Below, piece by piece: positions 8,566-16,951 of a DNA stretch of 64,000 nucleotides (its first letter is position 1; each line of letters opens with the position of its first letter). The translations under genes were made by a program, and so were the position numbers. Source of the DNA: an uncultured Alloprevotella sp. (GTDB lineage: Bacteria; Bacteroidota; Bacteroidia; Bacteroidales; Bacteroidaceae); NCBI GenBank assembly GCA_944322095.1, contig CALUNU010000005.1, positions 62,001-126,000 of the forward strand, in the 5' to 3' direction. Under the pieces are notes generated by a model. That model was given only the letters and a program-made list of their open reading frames with translations, did not search any database and was not told the DNA's origin.

Positions 8566-9519
8566 ATGTCCGCCAATTATAAGGATACAGACAGAATGTG
8601 CGACGTCATTTGCGACGAATATCATCTGCTGCAAATGATGAGCCGCTTTGGCATCCCCCTCGGCTTCGGCGAAAAAACCGTCAAGGAGGTGTGCAGCGAA
8701 AACGGCGTGGACACCACAACGTTCCTGGCCGTGGCCAACTATATGAAGAACGGTGCCGACACGGCCGACTATTATACCGACGAGGTGTCGGTGGCAGCGC
8801 TCATTGCCTACCTGCGGCAGGCCCACAGCTACTTTCTCGACTTTCAGTTGCCGGCCATCCGCCGCAAGCTGCTCGAAGCAATCGACTGCTCGGAGAAGAA
8901 CGAGGTGGCTTACCTGATACTGAAATTTTACGACGAGTATATGGGCGAGGTGCGCAAGCACATGGAATATGAAAACCGCAAGATATTTTCATACGTCAAC
9001 CGCCTGCTGGAAGGCCAGCGGCCGGCCAACTTTGAAATAGCCCAGTTTCTGAAAGGCCACGAGAGCATCGACAAAAAGCTGCAAGAGCTGAAAAACATTA
9101 TCATCAAATATTACGCTCCGCGCGACAACGTGGAACTGCTCAACACGGTGCTGTTCGACATTTTCAACTGCGAAGCCGACCTGCACACCCACTGCGAACT
9201 GGAAAACTGCCTGTTCGTGCCGGCCGTGCAACTGCTGGAAAGCAAGGTGGCAGCAGGAACCGGCGAAGCAACCGGCAAGGAAGCAGAGCGGAACGAAGGG
9301 CAGGAAACGCTGTCGGAGAGAGAAAAAGAAATTGTGGGCTGCATCGTGCGCGGCATGACGAACAAGGAAATTGCCGACAAGCTGTTTATCTCGATAAACA
9401 CCGTACTGACGCACAGGAAAAACATTTCGCGCAAGCTCAGCATCCACTCGGTGGCCGGGCTGACCATTTATGCCATCGTAAACGGACTGGTAAACCTGGA
9501 AGACGTACACATGGCCTGA
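8566..9519 (+). CDS. LuxR-type transcription factor with N-terminal hemerythrin (di-iron) domain
   Basis: 317-aa one-component regulator. The N-terminus (about 10-60) resembles the DUF542/ScdA region of RIC iron-sulfur repair proteins. Residues about 75-225 form a hemerythrin-like four-helix bundle with His87 (RQAHSYF), His132 (RKHMEYEN), His165 (KGHESID) and His207/209 (DLHTHCELEN), plus nearby Glu residues, enough for a di-iron site. A variable linker precedes a LuxR HTH (LSEREKEIVGCIVRGMTNKEI, then SINTVLTHRKNISRKLSIHS). It has no receiver or kinase domain. I infer that iron, oxygen or nitric oxide at the di-iron centre sets DNA binding. A GTG at 8554 is an alternative start; the ATG at 8566 is preferred because a near-consensus -7 box (TTCCTTTG, 8531-8538) lies upstream. 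Confidence 0.9.
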   Translation: MSANYKDTDRMCDVICDEYHLLQMMSRFGIPLGFGEKTVKEVCSENGVDTTTFLAVANYMKNGADTADYYTDEVSVAALIAYLRQAHSYFLDFQLPAIRRKLLEAIDCSEKNEVAYLILKFYDEYMGEVRKHMEYENRKIFSYVNRLLEGQRPANFEIAQFLKGHESIDKKLQELKNIIIKYYAPRDNVELLNTVLFDIFNCEADLHTHCELENCLFVPAVQLLESKVAAGTGEATGKEAERNEGQETLSEREKEIVGCIVRGMTNKEIADKLFISINTVLTHRKNISRKLSIHSVAGLTIYAIVNGLVNLEDVHMA

Positions 9520-9543
9520 AACGACGGCCATGAAACAAATAAA

Positions 9544-9584
9544 GCCGGCGGCCTGCACCCGTAGAAGGGACACAGGCCGCCGGC
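9544..9584. terminator. Bidirectional terminator
   Basis: A 12-bp perfect GC stem (9544-9555 with 9573-9584) lies between the convergent hemerythrin-LuxR gene and the lipoprotein gene at 9600. Confidence 0.75.
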
Positions 9585-9599
9585 CATCTTTCAAAAAAA

Positions 9600-10013
9600 T
9601 CACTGCAACCGCCAACGGCTACCGTCGTAGACCATGGGGAGGAGTATTTCCTCGTTGGTGCCGTCCTCGTATTGCGTGATGAGAAAAACGTTGAGCATGC
9701 GGCCGCCGTCATGCGGCTCAATGCGGTTGACACGCACGGAGAGAACCTTGCCGTTCCTATCGGCCGAGAGCTTTGCATGCTGCTTGAGCAGATGGACCAT
9801 CTGCTTGCGGTAGGCCGGCGTCTTGCCATCGCACGACTGCATGGCAGCCACGTAGCCTGCATAGTCGCCTTGAAGATAAAGGCCGTAGCAGGCGCAAATT
9901 TCCTCGTGGGTGGGCAGCTGCGGCGCGCCAGCATCGGACGTTTTGTCGTCGCTGTGGCACGACTGCACCAGAAGCAAGCACACGATGACGAACGAAACGG
10001 GAAACCTCCTCAT
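9600..10013 (-). CDS. Small lipoprotein of unknown function
   Basis: 137-aa predicted lipoprotein. I start it at 10013, giving MRRFPVSFVIVCLLLVQSC with the lipobox Cys at about residue 19; an upstream in-frame ATG would add a non-signal-like peptide overlapping der. The mature part has CACYGLYLQGDYAGYVAAMQSC and a C-terminal strand-rich region ending in MVYDGSRWRL, as in NTF2-like or DUF4878-type proteins, where 'W.L' closes the sheet. That similarity is only suggestive. It begins 5 bp after the der stop, so it is the last gene of the rpmF-fabH-era-der unit. I do not recognise its role. Confidence 0.75.
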   Translation of the reverse strand: MRRFPVSFVIVCLLLVQSCHSDDKTSDAGAPQLPTHEEICACYGLYLQGDYAGYVAAMQSCDGKTPAYRKQMVHLLKQHAKLSADRNGKVLSVRVNRIEPHDGGRMLNVFLITQYEDGTNEEILLPMVYDGSRWRLQ

Positions 10014-10018
10014 GCCGG

Positions 10019-11335
10019 CTACTTCTGACGTATGAAGATGTTGATGGGCGTTCCGCAGAAATTCCACTTCTCGCGGATCTTATTCTCCAAGAAACGCTTG
10101 TACGGCTCCTTTACATACTGCGGCAGGTTGGCGTAGAACACGAAAGAAGGAATCTGCGTGTTCGGAAGCTGCGAGCAATACTTTATCTTGATGTATTTTC
10201 CCTTCATCGAGGGTGGGGGATAGTTTTCGATGATGGGAAGCATCTCTTCGTTGAGCTTGGACGTGCTGATGCGCGATTTCCGATTGGCATAAACGGCATT
10301 GGCTGCCTCCAAGACCTTGAAGATGCGCTGCTTAGTAAGCGCCGAAGCGAAAATGATGGGAAAATCGGAGAACGGAGCCATGCGGCTGCGAATGGCCTGC
10401 TCGTAGCGGGCGATGACATCGTTGGTTTTGTCCTCCACAAGATCCCACTTGTTGACCACAACGACCAGGCTCTTGTTGTTGCGCTGAATGATTTGGACGA
10501 TATTCATGTCCTGCGCCTCTACACCTCTCGTTGCATCGATGAGAAGAATGCAGACGTCGGAGTGCTCGATGGCCCTTATGGAGCGCATGACGGAATAAAA
10601 CTCCAAATCCTCGGAGATTTTGTTCTTCTTGCGGATACCGGCCGTGTCGACCAGATAGAAATCGAAGCCAAACTTGTTGAAACGCGTCAGGATGCTGTCG
10701 CGGGTGGTGCCGGCGATATCTGTAACGATGTTGCGGTCCTCGCCGATGAAGGAATTGATCAGGCTGCTCTTGCCGGCGTTGGGACGTCCCACGACGGAGA
10801 AACGGGGCAGGGTGCTTTCGCTGTCGTCGGCCGTCGTGTTCTTTTTCAGCATGTCGAGAATCACATCGAGCAGCTCACCCGTTCCGCTGCCTGTGGCCGC
10901 AGAAATGCAATAAGGGTCGCCCAAGCCCAACGAATAGAACTCAGCCGCACTGTATCGGTCCTCGTTGTTGTCGGTTTTGTTGGCACACAACAGCACAGGC
11001 ACCTTGCTCCTGCGAAGAATAGAGGCCACTTCAGTGTCAAGGTCGGTGACGCCATTTTTTATGTCGACAACGAAAAGTATGATGTCGGCTTCTTCGGTTG
11101 CAATGAGCACCTGCTTGCGTATCTCCTCTTCAAACACGTCGTCGGACTTGACAATCCATCCGCCGGTATCGACTATAGAAAATTCCTTTCCACACCACTC
11201 ACATTTTCCATACTGACGGTCGCGCGTTGTTCCGGCCTCTTCGCTCACAATGGCTTGTCGCGTGCCGGTAAGACGGTTGAAAAGCGTGGATTTCCCAACG
11301 TTGGGACGCCCGACAATAGCTACTAAATTTCCCAT
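10019..11335 (-). CDS. der: Ribosome-assembly GTPase Der (EngA)
   Basis: 438-aa tandem GTPase needed for 50S subunit assembly. Two complete G domains are seen: GRPNVGKST with DTGGW and NKTD in the first, and GRPNAGKSS with DTAGIRKK and NKWD in the second. A C-terminal KH-like domain follows (ending NIFIRQK). The length and domain order are normal. It starts at the ATG that opens the first G domain ([12 protein letters not shown]). It follows era on the same strand after about 60 bp and overlaps nothing. The lower GC of this gene relative to the rest of the window fits the compositional trend from 11 to 18.5 kb. Confidence 0.97.
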   Translation of the reverse strand: MGNLVAIVGRPNVGKSTLFNRLTGTRQAIVSEEAGTTRDRQYGKCEWCGKEFSIVDTGGWIVKSDDVFEEEIRKQVLIATEEADIILFVVDIKNGVTDLDTEVASILRRSKVPVLLCANKTDNNEDRYSAAEFYSLGLGDPYCISAATGSGTGELLDVILDMLKKNTTADDSESTLPRFSVVGRPNAGKSSLINSFIGEDRNIVTDIAGTTRDSILTRFNKFGFDFYLVDTAGIRKKNKISEDLEFYSVMRSIRAIEHSDVCILLIDATRGVEAQDMNIVQIIQRNNKSLVVVVNKWDLVEDKTNDVIARYEQAIRSRMAPFSDFPIIFASALTKQRIFKVLEAANAVYANRKSRISTSKLNEEMLPIIENYPPPSMKGKYIKIKYCSQLPNTQIPSFVFYANLPQYVKEPYKRFLENKIREKWNFCGTPINIFIRQK

Positions 11336-11396
11336 ATCTCTTGATAAACTTCGCCGACAGCAGGCCGGCAGGGTTTCTTCTTTTCTGTTCTATTTA

Positions 11397-12281
11397 TCAC
11401 TCCGGCTGATATCCGTATGCTTCGAGACGACGGGCAGAATCCCGCCAGTTCTTATCTACTTTGACGAATATCTCCAAATATATACTCTTTCCGAAAAATT
11501 TCTCCAACGATTTGCGGGCTTCGGTTGCCACCTTCTTCAAGGCAACGCCCCGATGACCGATGATGATTCCTTTCTGACTTTCGCGCTCAACGTTGATAAC
11601 GGCATTTATGTGAATGCTCTTCTCCGCCTCCTTAAAACTGTCGACCACGACCTCGACGGAGTAGGGGATTTCCTTGCTGTAATAGAGCAGAATTTTCTCT
11701 CTAATGATTTCTGTCACAAAGAAACGGGCTGGTTTGTCCGTCCATTGGTCCTTATCAAAGTAGGGCGGAGAATCGGGCAGAAGCGACTTGATGCGATTAA
11801 GCACGTGGTCGACATTAAACTTGGCTTTGGCCGAGATGGGATAGATTTCGGCCTTTGGTAACAGGGAGTTCCACTCGGCAACAAGCGTTTCCAGCTCTTT
11901 TTGATTGGAAAGATCGATCTTATTAATCAGCACAAGAACCGGCACGTCCATTTTGCCCACTTTTTCCAGAAAGTCGCTGTTCTTATCAATCTTTTCAACA
12001 ACGTCCGTCACGTACAAAAGGACATCAGCATCCTTTAATGCCGATTCGGAAAAAGCCAACATGGACTCTTGCAGCTTGTAGTTGGGCTTTAAAACTCCGG
12101 GGGTATCGGAAAACACAATTTGAGCGTCGTCTGTATTAATGATGCCCATAATGCGATGCCGGGTGGTTTGAGCCTTAAAGGTGGCAATTGAAATACGCTC
12201 ACCGACCAAAAGGTTCATTAACGTTGATTTACCGACATTCGGGTTGCCCACAATATTTACGAAACCAGCCTTGTGCGCCAT
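11397..12281 (-). CDS. era: GTPase Era
   Basis: 294-aa GTPase that binds the 3' end of 16S rRNA in 30S maturation. The G domain has GNPNVGKST (G1), DTPG (G3) and NKID (G4). The C-terminal KH domain contains the expected ESQKGIIIGHRGVALKKV loop. The length matches the family (about 300 aa). It lies between fabH and der; a hairpin at 12322-12362 separates it from fabH, so it may partly depend on readthrough or have its own start signal, although no exact TAnnTTTG was found just upstream. Confidence 0.97.
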   Translation of the reverse strand: MAHKAGFVNIVGNPNVGKSTLMNLLVGERISIATFKAQTTRHRIMGIINTDDAQIVFSDTPGVLKPNYKLQESMLAFSESALKDADVLLYVTDVVEKIDKNSDFLEKVGKMDVPVLVLINKIDLSNQKELETLVAEWNSLLPKAEIYPISAKAKFNVDHVLNRIKSLLPDSPPYFDKDQWTDKPARFFVTEIIREKILLYYSKEIPYSVEVVVDSFKEAEKSIHINAVINVERESQKGIIIGHRGVALKKVATEARKSLEKFFGKSIYLEIFVKVDKNWRDSARRLEAYGYQPE

Positions 12282-12321
12282 ATTCTTAGAAACAGATTTT
12301 TGTGCTTTGTATTATTAGGTA

Positions 12322-12362
12322 AAAGAACGCATCGGGCAAATAGATTGCGGGATGCGTTCTTT
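12322..12362 (-). terminator. Terminator or attenuator between fabH and era
   Basis: A 12-bp perfect stem (12322-12333 with 12351-12362), AAAGAACGCATC/GATGCGTTCTTT, ends in TTTT on the minus strand. It sits inside an otherwise co-directional cluster, so it may attenuate era-der expression. Confidence 0.7.
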
Positions 12363-12408
12363 CAACTAATTTGATCTTAATGATTGTTCCCTATGAAAAG
12401 AACTTTTT

Positions 12409-13410
12409 TTACTTACCGCCGTCATACGCCCATTTCAAATAGGCAGCGCCCCAGGTAAAGCCGGCACCGAAAGCAGTAAGTATCAAATTATCACCTTTCT
12501 TAAGCTGTTTCTCGTAATCCCAAAGAGCGAGCGGAAGCGTTCCTGCGGAAGTATTGCCGTAGCGCTGAATGTTCAGCATTACCTTATCCATGGAAACTTC
12601 CAAGCGATTGGCAACAGCCTCAATGATACGGACGTTAGCCTGGTGGGGAATGATCCACGCAATATTGTCTTTATTGAGCCCGTTACGCTCGGCTACGATC
12701 GCACTTGCGTCGCTCATGTTAGTCACGGCGAATTTGAAAACAGAACGCCCTTCCTGGTGAAGATAGTGCATTCGGTGGTCAATTGTAAAGTAGGATGGAT
12801 TACATACGGAGCCACCGGCCTTTATACAAAGGAACGGAAGACCTTTACCATCTGTTCTCAAATAAGAATCTTTCCAGCCTAAATCTTCTTCTGACGGCTC
12901 AACCAACACTGCGGCTGCTCCATCGCCAAAAATAGGGCAGGTTGCACGATCGGTATAGTCTACGACGCTCGACATCTTGTCTGCTCCGCAAACTACGACT
13001 TTTTTATATCGGCCGCATTGCACCATACCGGCTGCAAGATCCATGGCAAAAAGGAATCCGCTGCATGCTGCCTGCATATCAATGGCAAAAGCATTCTTCA
13101 TGCCCAGTCGTCCTAAGACGATGGACGATGTAGACGGGAAATGGTAGTCAGGCGTGGACGTTGCGACTATCAAGCAATCAATCTCCTGCGGGTCGGTATT
13201 TGTTTTTTCCAGAAGCTGCTTCACAGCTTTCCTCGCCAAATAGCTCGTTCCTAAGCCTTCCTCATTGAGAATACGTCTTTCCTTGATACCAATGCGCGTC
13301 ATAATCCACTCGTCATTGGTATCAACCATCCGAGACAGCTCCTCATTATTAAGGACATACTCGGGAACATAGCCACCGACTCCTGTTATAATTGCATTAA
13401 GTCTTTCCAT
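12409..13410 (-). CDS. fabH: 3-oxoacyl-ACP synthase III (KAS III)
   Basis: Starts fatty-acid chains by condensing an acyl-CoA with malonyl-ACP. It is 333 aa with the full triad: Cys116 ([12 protein letters not shown]), His256 ([10 protein letters not shown]) and Asn286 (RYGNTSAGT). The N-terminal [10 protein letters not shown] and the RTGIKERR-like RIGIKERR segment are standard. It sits after rpmF on the same strand, the common rpmF-fabH arrangement that couples lipid and ribosome production. The start ATG is the only one upstream of the conserved first strand. A strong hairpin follows the stop. Confidence 0.97.
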   Translation of the reverse strand: MERLNAIITGVGGYVPEYVLNNEELSRMVDTNDEWIMTRIGIKERRILNEEGLGTSYLARKAVKQLLEKTNTDPQEIDCLIVATSTPDYHFPSTSSIVLGRLGMKNAFAIDMQAACSGFLFAMDLAAGMVQCGRYKKVVVCGADKMSSVVDYTDRATCPIFGDGAAAVLVEPSEEDLGWKDSYLRTDGKGLPFLCIKAGGSVCNPSYFTIDHRMHYLHQEGRSVFKFAVTNMSDASAIVAERNGLNKDNIAWIIPHQANVRIIEAVANRLEVSMDKVMLNIQRYGNTSAGTLPLALWDYEKQLKKGDNLILTAFGAGFTWGAAYLKWAYDGGK

Positions 13411-13457
13411 AATTTTTATTCTTGAAGAAACAGAAAATCAGGCCTACGTAAGCCTTT

Positions 13458-13643
13458 TTATTCCATTACTTCTTTTTCTACAGCGAGTTTTCCTCTGTAA
13501 TAGCCGCAGGTAGGACAAACTGTATGATAGATATGCCATCCGCCGCAATTCGGACAAATTGCCAACGTCGGAGCTACGGCCTTATCATGGGTTCTGCGCT
13601 TTAATGTTCTCGTTTTAGATTGTCTTCTTTTAGGATGTGCCAT
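13458..13643 (-). CDS. rpmF: 50S ribosomal protein L32
   Basis: 61-aa L32 with the basic N-terminus (MAHPKRRQSKTRTLKRR) and the four-cysteine zinc form: CPNC and CPTC about 13 residues apart. It is the first gene of the leftward fabH-era-der cluster. In many bacteria rpmF is preceded by a DUF177/YceD gene; here only about 36 bp separate it from an exact -7 promoter element, and the gene beyond (transketolase) is divergent, so no DUF177 gene is present next to it. Confidence 0.97.
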   Translation of the reverse strand: MAHPKRRQSKTRTLKRRTHDKAVAPTLAICPNCGGWHIYHTVCPTCGYYRGKLAVEKEVME

Positions 13644-13678
13644 TGTCTGTAAATATTTAGATTTTCCTTTTCAAGGTG

Positions 13679-13686
13679 CAAAGATA
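13679..13686 (-). promoter_or_regulatory. -7 promoter element of the rpmF-fabH-era-der cluster
   Basis: TATCTTTG on the minus strand, an exact TAnnTTTG match 36 bp upstream of rpmF. Confidence 0.6.
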
Positions 13687-13864
13687 CAATTTTCCTCGGA
13701 ACAAAGCAATTTCCTCCCTTGTAATACAATTTTTCTCCCAGCATAACAGAATTATCCGCCGAATGGTAATATATATTATGTTTAATAGAGTTTTTTGCCA
13801 CCGTGATTACGGTATAAACATTGAAACAAAATTCAGAATAATATATGAAACCATTTTTTTACGC

Positions 13865-13872
13865 TAACTTTG
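13865..13872 (+). promoter_or_regulatory. -7 promoter element of transketolase
   Basis: TAACTTTG, exact consensus. The predicted start site (about 13879) nearly coincides with the ATG at 13880, which favours the second ATG at 13895 as the real start. Confidence 0.6.
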
Positions 13873-13894
13873 CAGTAAAATGACTGATATAAAA

Positions 13895-15913
13895 ATGGAA
13901 AATAAAGAACTGATGGAACTCGCAGCAAACAATATTCGCATATTGGCTGCTTCTATGGTAGAAAAAGCGCATTCAGGCCACCCGGGTGGCGCCATGGGCG
14001 GTGCAGACTTCATCAATGTGCTCTTCTCCGAATTCTTAACATACGATCCAGACGATCCCACATGGATTTACCGAGATCGATTTTTCCTAGATCCGGGACA
14101 TATGTCTCCGATGCTATATGCACAATTAGCTTTAACGGGAGACTATACAATTGACGAACTTAAAAACTTCCGTCAGTGGAAATCATCAACTCCCGGGCAC
14201 CCCGAACTGAACATTTTACGCCGCATTGAAAATACTTCTGGACCACTAGGTCAAGGCCATACATACGCCGTAGGAGCTGCAATTGCAGCCAAAGCATTAT
14301 ATGCAAGAACGGGAAACACCTCTTTCTTGAAAGAAAAGATTTTCACGTATATAAGCGACGGCGGCATCCAAGAGGAAATCTCGCAAGGAGCCGGCAGAAT
14401 TGCGGGACATTTAGGACTGAACAATCTCATCATGTTCTTTGATGCGAACGAAATTCAGCTAAGCACAGAAACAAGAGAAGTAATAAGCGAAGACACAGGC
14501 CTTAAATATAAAGCTTGGAATTGGAATGTCATTGAAATAGACGGTAACAATTGCGATGAAATTCGCAGCGCTCTTAAAACTGCTATTGCTGAAAAAGACC
14601 GCCCTACCCTAATCATAGGTCATTGCGTAATGGGCAAAGGTTGCGTAAAGGCCGACGGGTCCAGCTATGAGCATGATTGCGGAACGCATGGTGCTCCACT
14701 CGGTGGGGATGCTTACATCAATACAATCAAAAATCTCGGTGGAAATCCTGATGATCCGTTCATCATATATGATGAAGTACAAGAACTATATGCCAGAAGA
14801 AGAAAAGAATTAAAAGAAATCGTTGCAAAGCGACGTGAAGAGGAAAAAACATGGGAAACTCTGCATCCAGATCGCGCTCAACAATTAAAAGACTGGTTTG
14901 ATAATAAATTACCTCAGTTACCTTGGAGTGAAATTGCGCAAAAAAGCAATGCTCCGACGCGTAACGGGTCTTCAAACTGCCTTGCTCTGCTATCAGCTCA
15001 CGTCAAAAATATGATAGTGGCATCTGCTGACTTGTGCAATTCAGATAAAACCGATGGCTTTTTAACCCATACGACTGTAATCCAAAAAGGTGACTTCTCC
15101 GGCGGATTTATTCAAGCCGGCGTATCTGAACTTACCATGGCATGTATTTGTATAGGCATGACATTGCATGGAGGAATAATTACAGCCATGGGAACTTTCT
15201 TTGTATTCTCCGATTACATGAAACCGGCTATACGCATGGCTGCCTTAATGGAACTTCCCGTTAAGTTCATATGGACACATGACAGTTTCCGTGTCGGAGA
15301 AGACGGTCCAACCCACGAACCCATCGAGCAGGAAGCACAAATACGCTTAATGGAAAAACTTAAAAACCACAGCGGACGCGATTCTGTCTTGGTATTAAGA
15401 CCTGCCGATGTTCGGGAAGTTACAGAATGTTGGAAACTTGCGATGGAAAATACGCAAACACCAACTGCTCTCATTTTCAGTCGACAAAATGTCAACAACT
15501 TACCAGAAGGAACCAACTACTCTTCGGTTAACAAAGGGGCATACGCTGTTATTGAAGAAAAAAATCCCGATATAGTCTTATTAGCATCGGGATCCGAAGT
15601 ATCCACGCTTGTTAGCGTTGAAAAAATGCTGAAAGAGAAAGGTATAAAAGCGAAAGTTGTCAGCTGCCCGTCCGAAGGTCTCTTCAAACAACAATCAATG
15701 GAGTACCAAGAAAGCATTCTTCCCAATAATTGCAAAGTATTTGCTCTTACAGCCGGGCTCCCCGCTACCTTCGAGGGTTTAGTTGGCAAGCAAGGAAAGA
15801 TTTATGGCATGAATAGTTTTGGCTTTTCCGCTCCATTCAAAGTTCTGGAAGAAAAATTAGGATTTACGCCTGAGAACATTTACAATGAAGTCTTGGAATA
15901 TCTAAATGCATAA
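13895..15913 (+). CDS. tkt: Transketolase
   Basis: Thiamine-diphosphate enzyme of the non-oxidative pentose phosphate pathway, moving two-carbon units between ketoses and aldoses. It is 672 aa from MENKELMELAANNIRIL; an in-frame ATG at 13880 would add five residues but leave almost no leader. Conserved parts include EKAHSGHPGGAMGGADF near the N-terminus, TSGPLGQGHTYAVGAA, the GDGG-like SDGGIQEE ThDP motif (GDG replaced by SDG), and in the Pyr domain the GVSELTM and THDSFRVGEDGPTHEPIEQ segments. The C-terminal domain is complete. rpiB follows 6 bp downstream, so two pentose-phosphate genes form one unit. The gene is strikingly AT-rich for this window. Confidence 0.96.
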   Translation: MENKELMELAANNIRILAASMVEKAHSGHPGGAMGGADFINVLFSEFLTYDPDDPTWIYRDRFFLDPGHMSPMLYAQLALTGDYTIDELKNFRQWKSSTPGHPELNILRRIENTSGPLGQGHTYAVGAAIAAKALYARTGNTSFLKEKIFTYISDGGIQEEISQGAGRIAGHLGLNNLIMFFDANEIQLSTETREVISEDTGLKYKAWNWNVIEIDGNNCDEIRSALKTAIAEKDRPTLIIGHCVMGKGCVKADGSSYEHDCGTHGAPLGGDAYINTIKNLGGNPDDPFIIYDEVQELYARRRKELKEIVAKRREEEKTWETLHPDRAQQLKDWFDNKLPQLPWSEIAQKSNAPTRNGSSNCLALLSAHVKNMIVASADLCNSDKTDGFLTHTTVIQKGDFSGGFIQAGVSELTMACICIGMTLHGGIITAMGTFFVFSDYMKPAIRMAALMELPVKFIWTHDSFRVGEDGPTHEPIEQEAQIRLMEKLKNHSGRDSVLVLRPADVREVTECWKLAMENTQTPTALIFSRQNVNNLPEGTNYSSVNKGAYAVIEEKNPDIVLLASGSEVSTLVSVEKMLKEKGIKAKVVSCPSEGLFKQQSMEYQESILPNNCKVFALTAGLPATFEGLVGKQGKIYGMNSFGFSAPFKVLEEKLGFTPENIYNEVLEYLNA

Positions 15914-15919
15914 ACACAA

Positions 15920-16357
15920 ATGGAAAGAATAGTTGGCTTAGCTTCTGATCATGCCGGGTTTGCGCTGAAACAACACGTGATAAAGTATCTGGACGCACAC
16001 CATATTAAATATATAGACTATGGCTGCTACAATGAAGAAAGTTGTGACTATCCAGACTACGCCCACAAGTTGGCAGAAATGCTGGCCAAAAACGATTGCA
16101 CGTGTGGCATCGGCATTTGTGGCACCGGCGAAGGCATCAGCATGGCTCTAAACAAACATTCCAACGTCCGTGCAGCACTTTGCTGGACTCCCGAGATTGC
16201 CCACATGACAAGATTGCATAATGATGCCAATGTGCTTGTAATGCCGGGGCGTTATATCAACGAGCAAACCGCCACTAAAATCATGGACGAGTTTTTTAAT
16301 ACTGATTTCGAGGGCGGACGGCATATCAACCGCATTAAGAAAATTCCTATCCATTGA
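15920..16357 (+). CDS. rpiB: Ribose-5-phosphate isomerase B
   Basis: Interconverts ribose 5-phosphate and ribulose 5-phosphate. It is 145 aa, normal for the RpiB/LacAB family. The active-site Cys67 lies in CGIGICGTGEGISMALNK, with the catalytic Asp/His-containing LASDHAGFALK at the N-terminus and HNDANVLVMPGR near 105-116. It starts 6 bp after tkt, and transketolase uses its product, so co-transcription makes sense. An RpiB/AlsB allose role cannot be excluded but the context favours the pentose pathway. Confidence 0.96.
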   Translation: MERIVGLASDHAGFALKQHVIKYLDAHHIKYIDYGCYNEESCDYPDYAHKLAEMLAKNDCTCGIGICGTGEGISMALNKHSNVRAALCWTPEIAHMTRLHNDANVLVMPGRYINEQTATKIMDEFFNTDFEGGRHINRIKKIPIH

Positions 16358-16429
16358 TGCAAATGAACCTTATCAGGCTGAAAACGGCACAAAATGCCCT
16401 ACATATTTTCTCAAATCAGCTGAAAATTA

Positions 16430-16437
16430 TATCTTTG
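16430..16437 (+). promoter_or_regulatory. -7 promoter element of the HU gene
   Basis: TATCTTTG, exact TAnnTTTG, 43 bp before the ATG at 16480. Confidence 0.6.
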
Positions 16438-16479
16438 CAGAGTTTTTGAGATTTATGTATCACAAATGAATTGGATAAG

Positions 16480-16761
16480 ATGACGAAAGCAGAAATCGTT
16501 AATGAGATATCAAAGAAGACGGGTGTTGACAAAACAACAGCACTCGCAACGGTAGAAGCTTTTATGGAGACGGTAAAAGATTCACTCGTTAGAGAGGAAA
16601 ATGTTTATTTACGTGGTTTTGGAAGCTTCATTCTGAAAAAGAGAGCTCAAAAGACCGCAAGAAACATTTCAAAGAATACGACAATCATCATACCGGAACA
16701 TAACATCCCTTCCTTTAAGCCTGCCAAAACTTTTACGAACGCTATTTCTAAACTCAAATAA
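16480..16761 (+). CDS. HU/IHF-family DNA-binding protein
   Basis: 93-aa nucleoid protein. The N-terminal MTKAEIVNEISKKTGVDKTT and the helix pair before LRGFGSFILKKR are typical HU. The DNA-binding arm is R-A-Q-K-T-A-R-N-I-S-K-N and the C-terminus IPSFKPAKTF matches HU's 'P.FKP.K..'. The reading frame opens with TTG at 16471; the ATG at 16480 is the normal HU start. It has its own promoter and is followed by the tiny DUF1713 gene. This is a canonical HU, unlike the divergent HU-like pair at 34 kb. Confidence 0.94.
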   Translation: MTKAEIVNEISKKTGVDKTTALATVEAFMETVKDSLVREENVYLRGFGSFILKKRAQKTARNISKNTTIIIPEHNIPSFKPAKTFTNAISKLK

Positions 16762-16781
16762 CTAACATAAAACTTAAGACT

Positions 16782-16871
16782 ATGCCTAGCGGTAAGAAGA
16801 AAAAAAGACACAAGATGTCTACTCACAAACGTAAAAAGAGATTGAGAAAGAACCGTCATAAGAGCAAATAA
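16782..16871 (+). CDS. 29-aa basic DUF1713 (AURKAIP1/COX24-like) ribosome-associated peptide
   Basis: A very short gene (ATG at 16782, TAA at 16869) encoding MPSGKKKKRHKMSTHKRKK followed by RLRKNRHKSK. Over half of the residues are Lys or Arg. The KRKKR-LR-NRH core matches the AURKAIP1/COX24 family, relatives of which sit on small ribosomal subunits in mitochondria and some bacteria. Such a peptide is conserved across Bacteroidales next to HU and RNase G genes as far as I recall, which supports it being real despite its size. It lies 20 bp after the HU stop. Its ribosomal location is by family analogy, not shown here. Confidence 0.85.
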   Translation: MPSGKKKKRHKMSTHKRKKRLRKNRHKSK

Positions 16872-16891
16872 TCGTACGGAATCAAATCTCT

Positions 16892-16935
16892 ACTAAGAAC
16901 AAACTTGAAGAATTGCTTTCAGGTTTGTTCTTAGT
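16892..16935 (+). promoter_or_regulatory. Stable hairpin immediately upstream of RNase G
   Basis: The stem 16892-16907 pairs with 16920-16935 with one mismatch, in the 80-bp gap between the DUF1713 gene and rng. It ends 16 bp before the rng ATG. The trailing T-run is weak, so it could be a leaky terminator or a leader structure that RNase G itself cleaves. Confidence 0.55.
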
Positions 16936-16951
16936 TTAAAGTAAAAAGAAC

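Noticed and set aside
13601..13801. 66-aa leftward frame overlapping the rpmF start, considered as a DUF177 remnant
   Set aside because: It is too short, has no DUF177 residues, and contains the rpmF promoter.
13895..15913. Transketolase as a defective enzyme because GDG is SDG in the ThDP motif
   Set aside because: All other conserved blocks are intact, and the SDGG-type motif may be tolerated or common in this clade; not enough to call it inactive.
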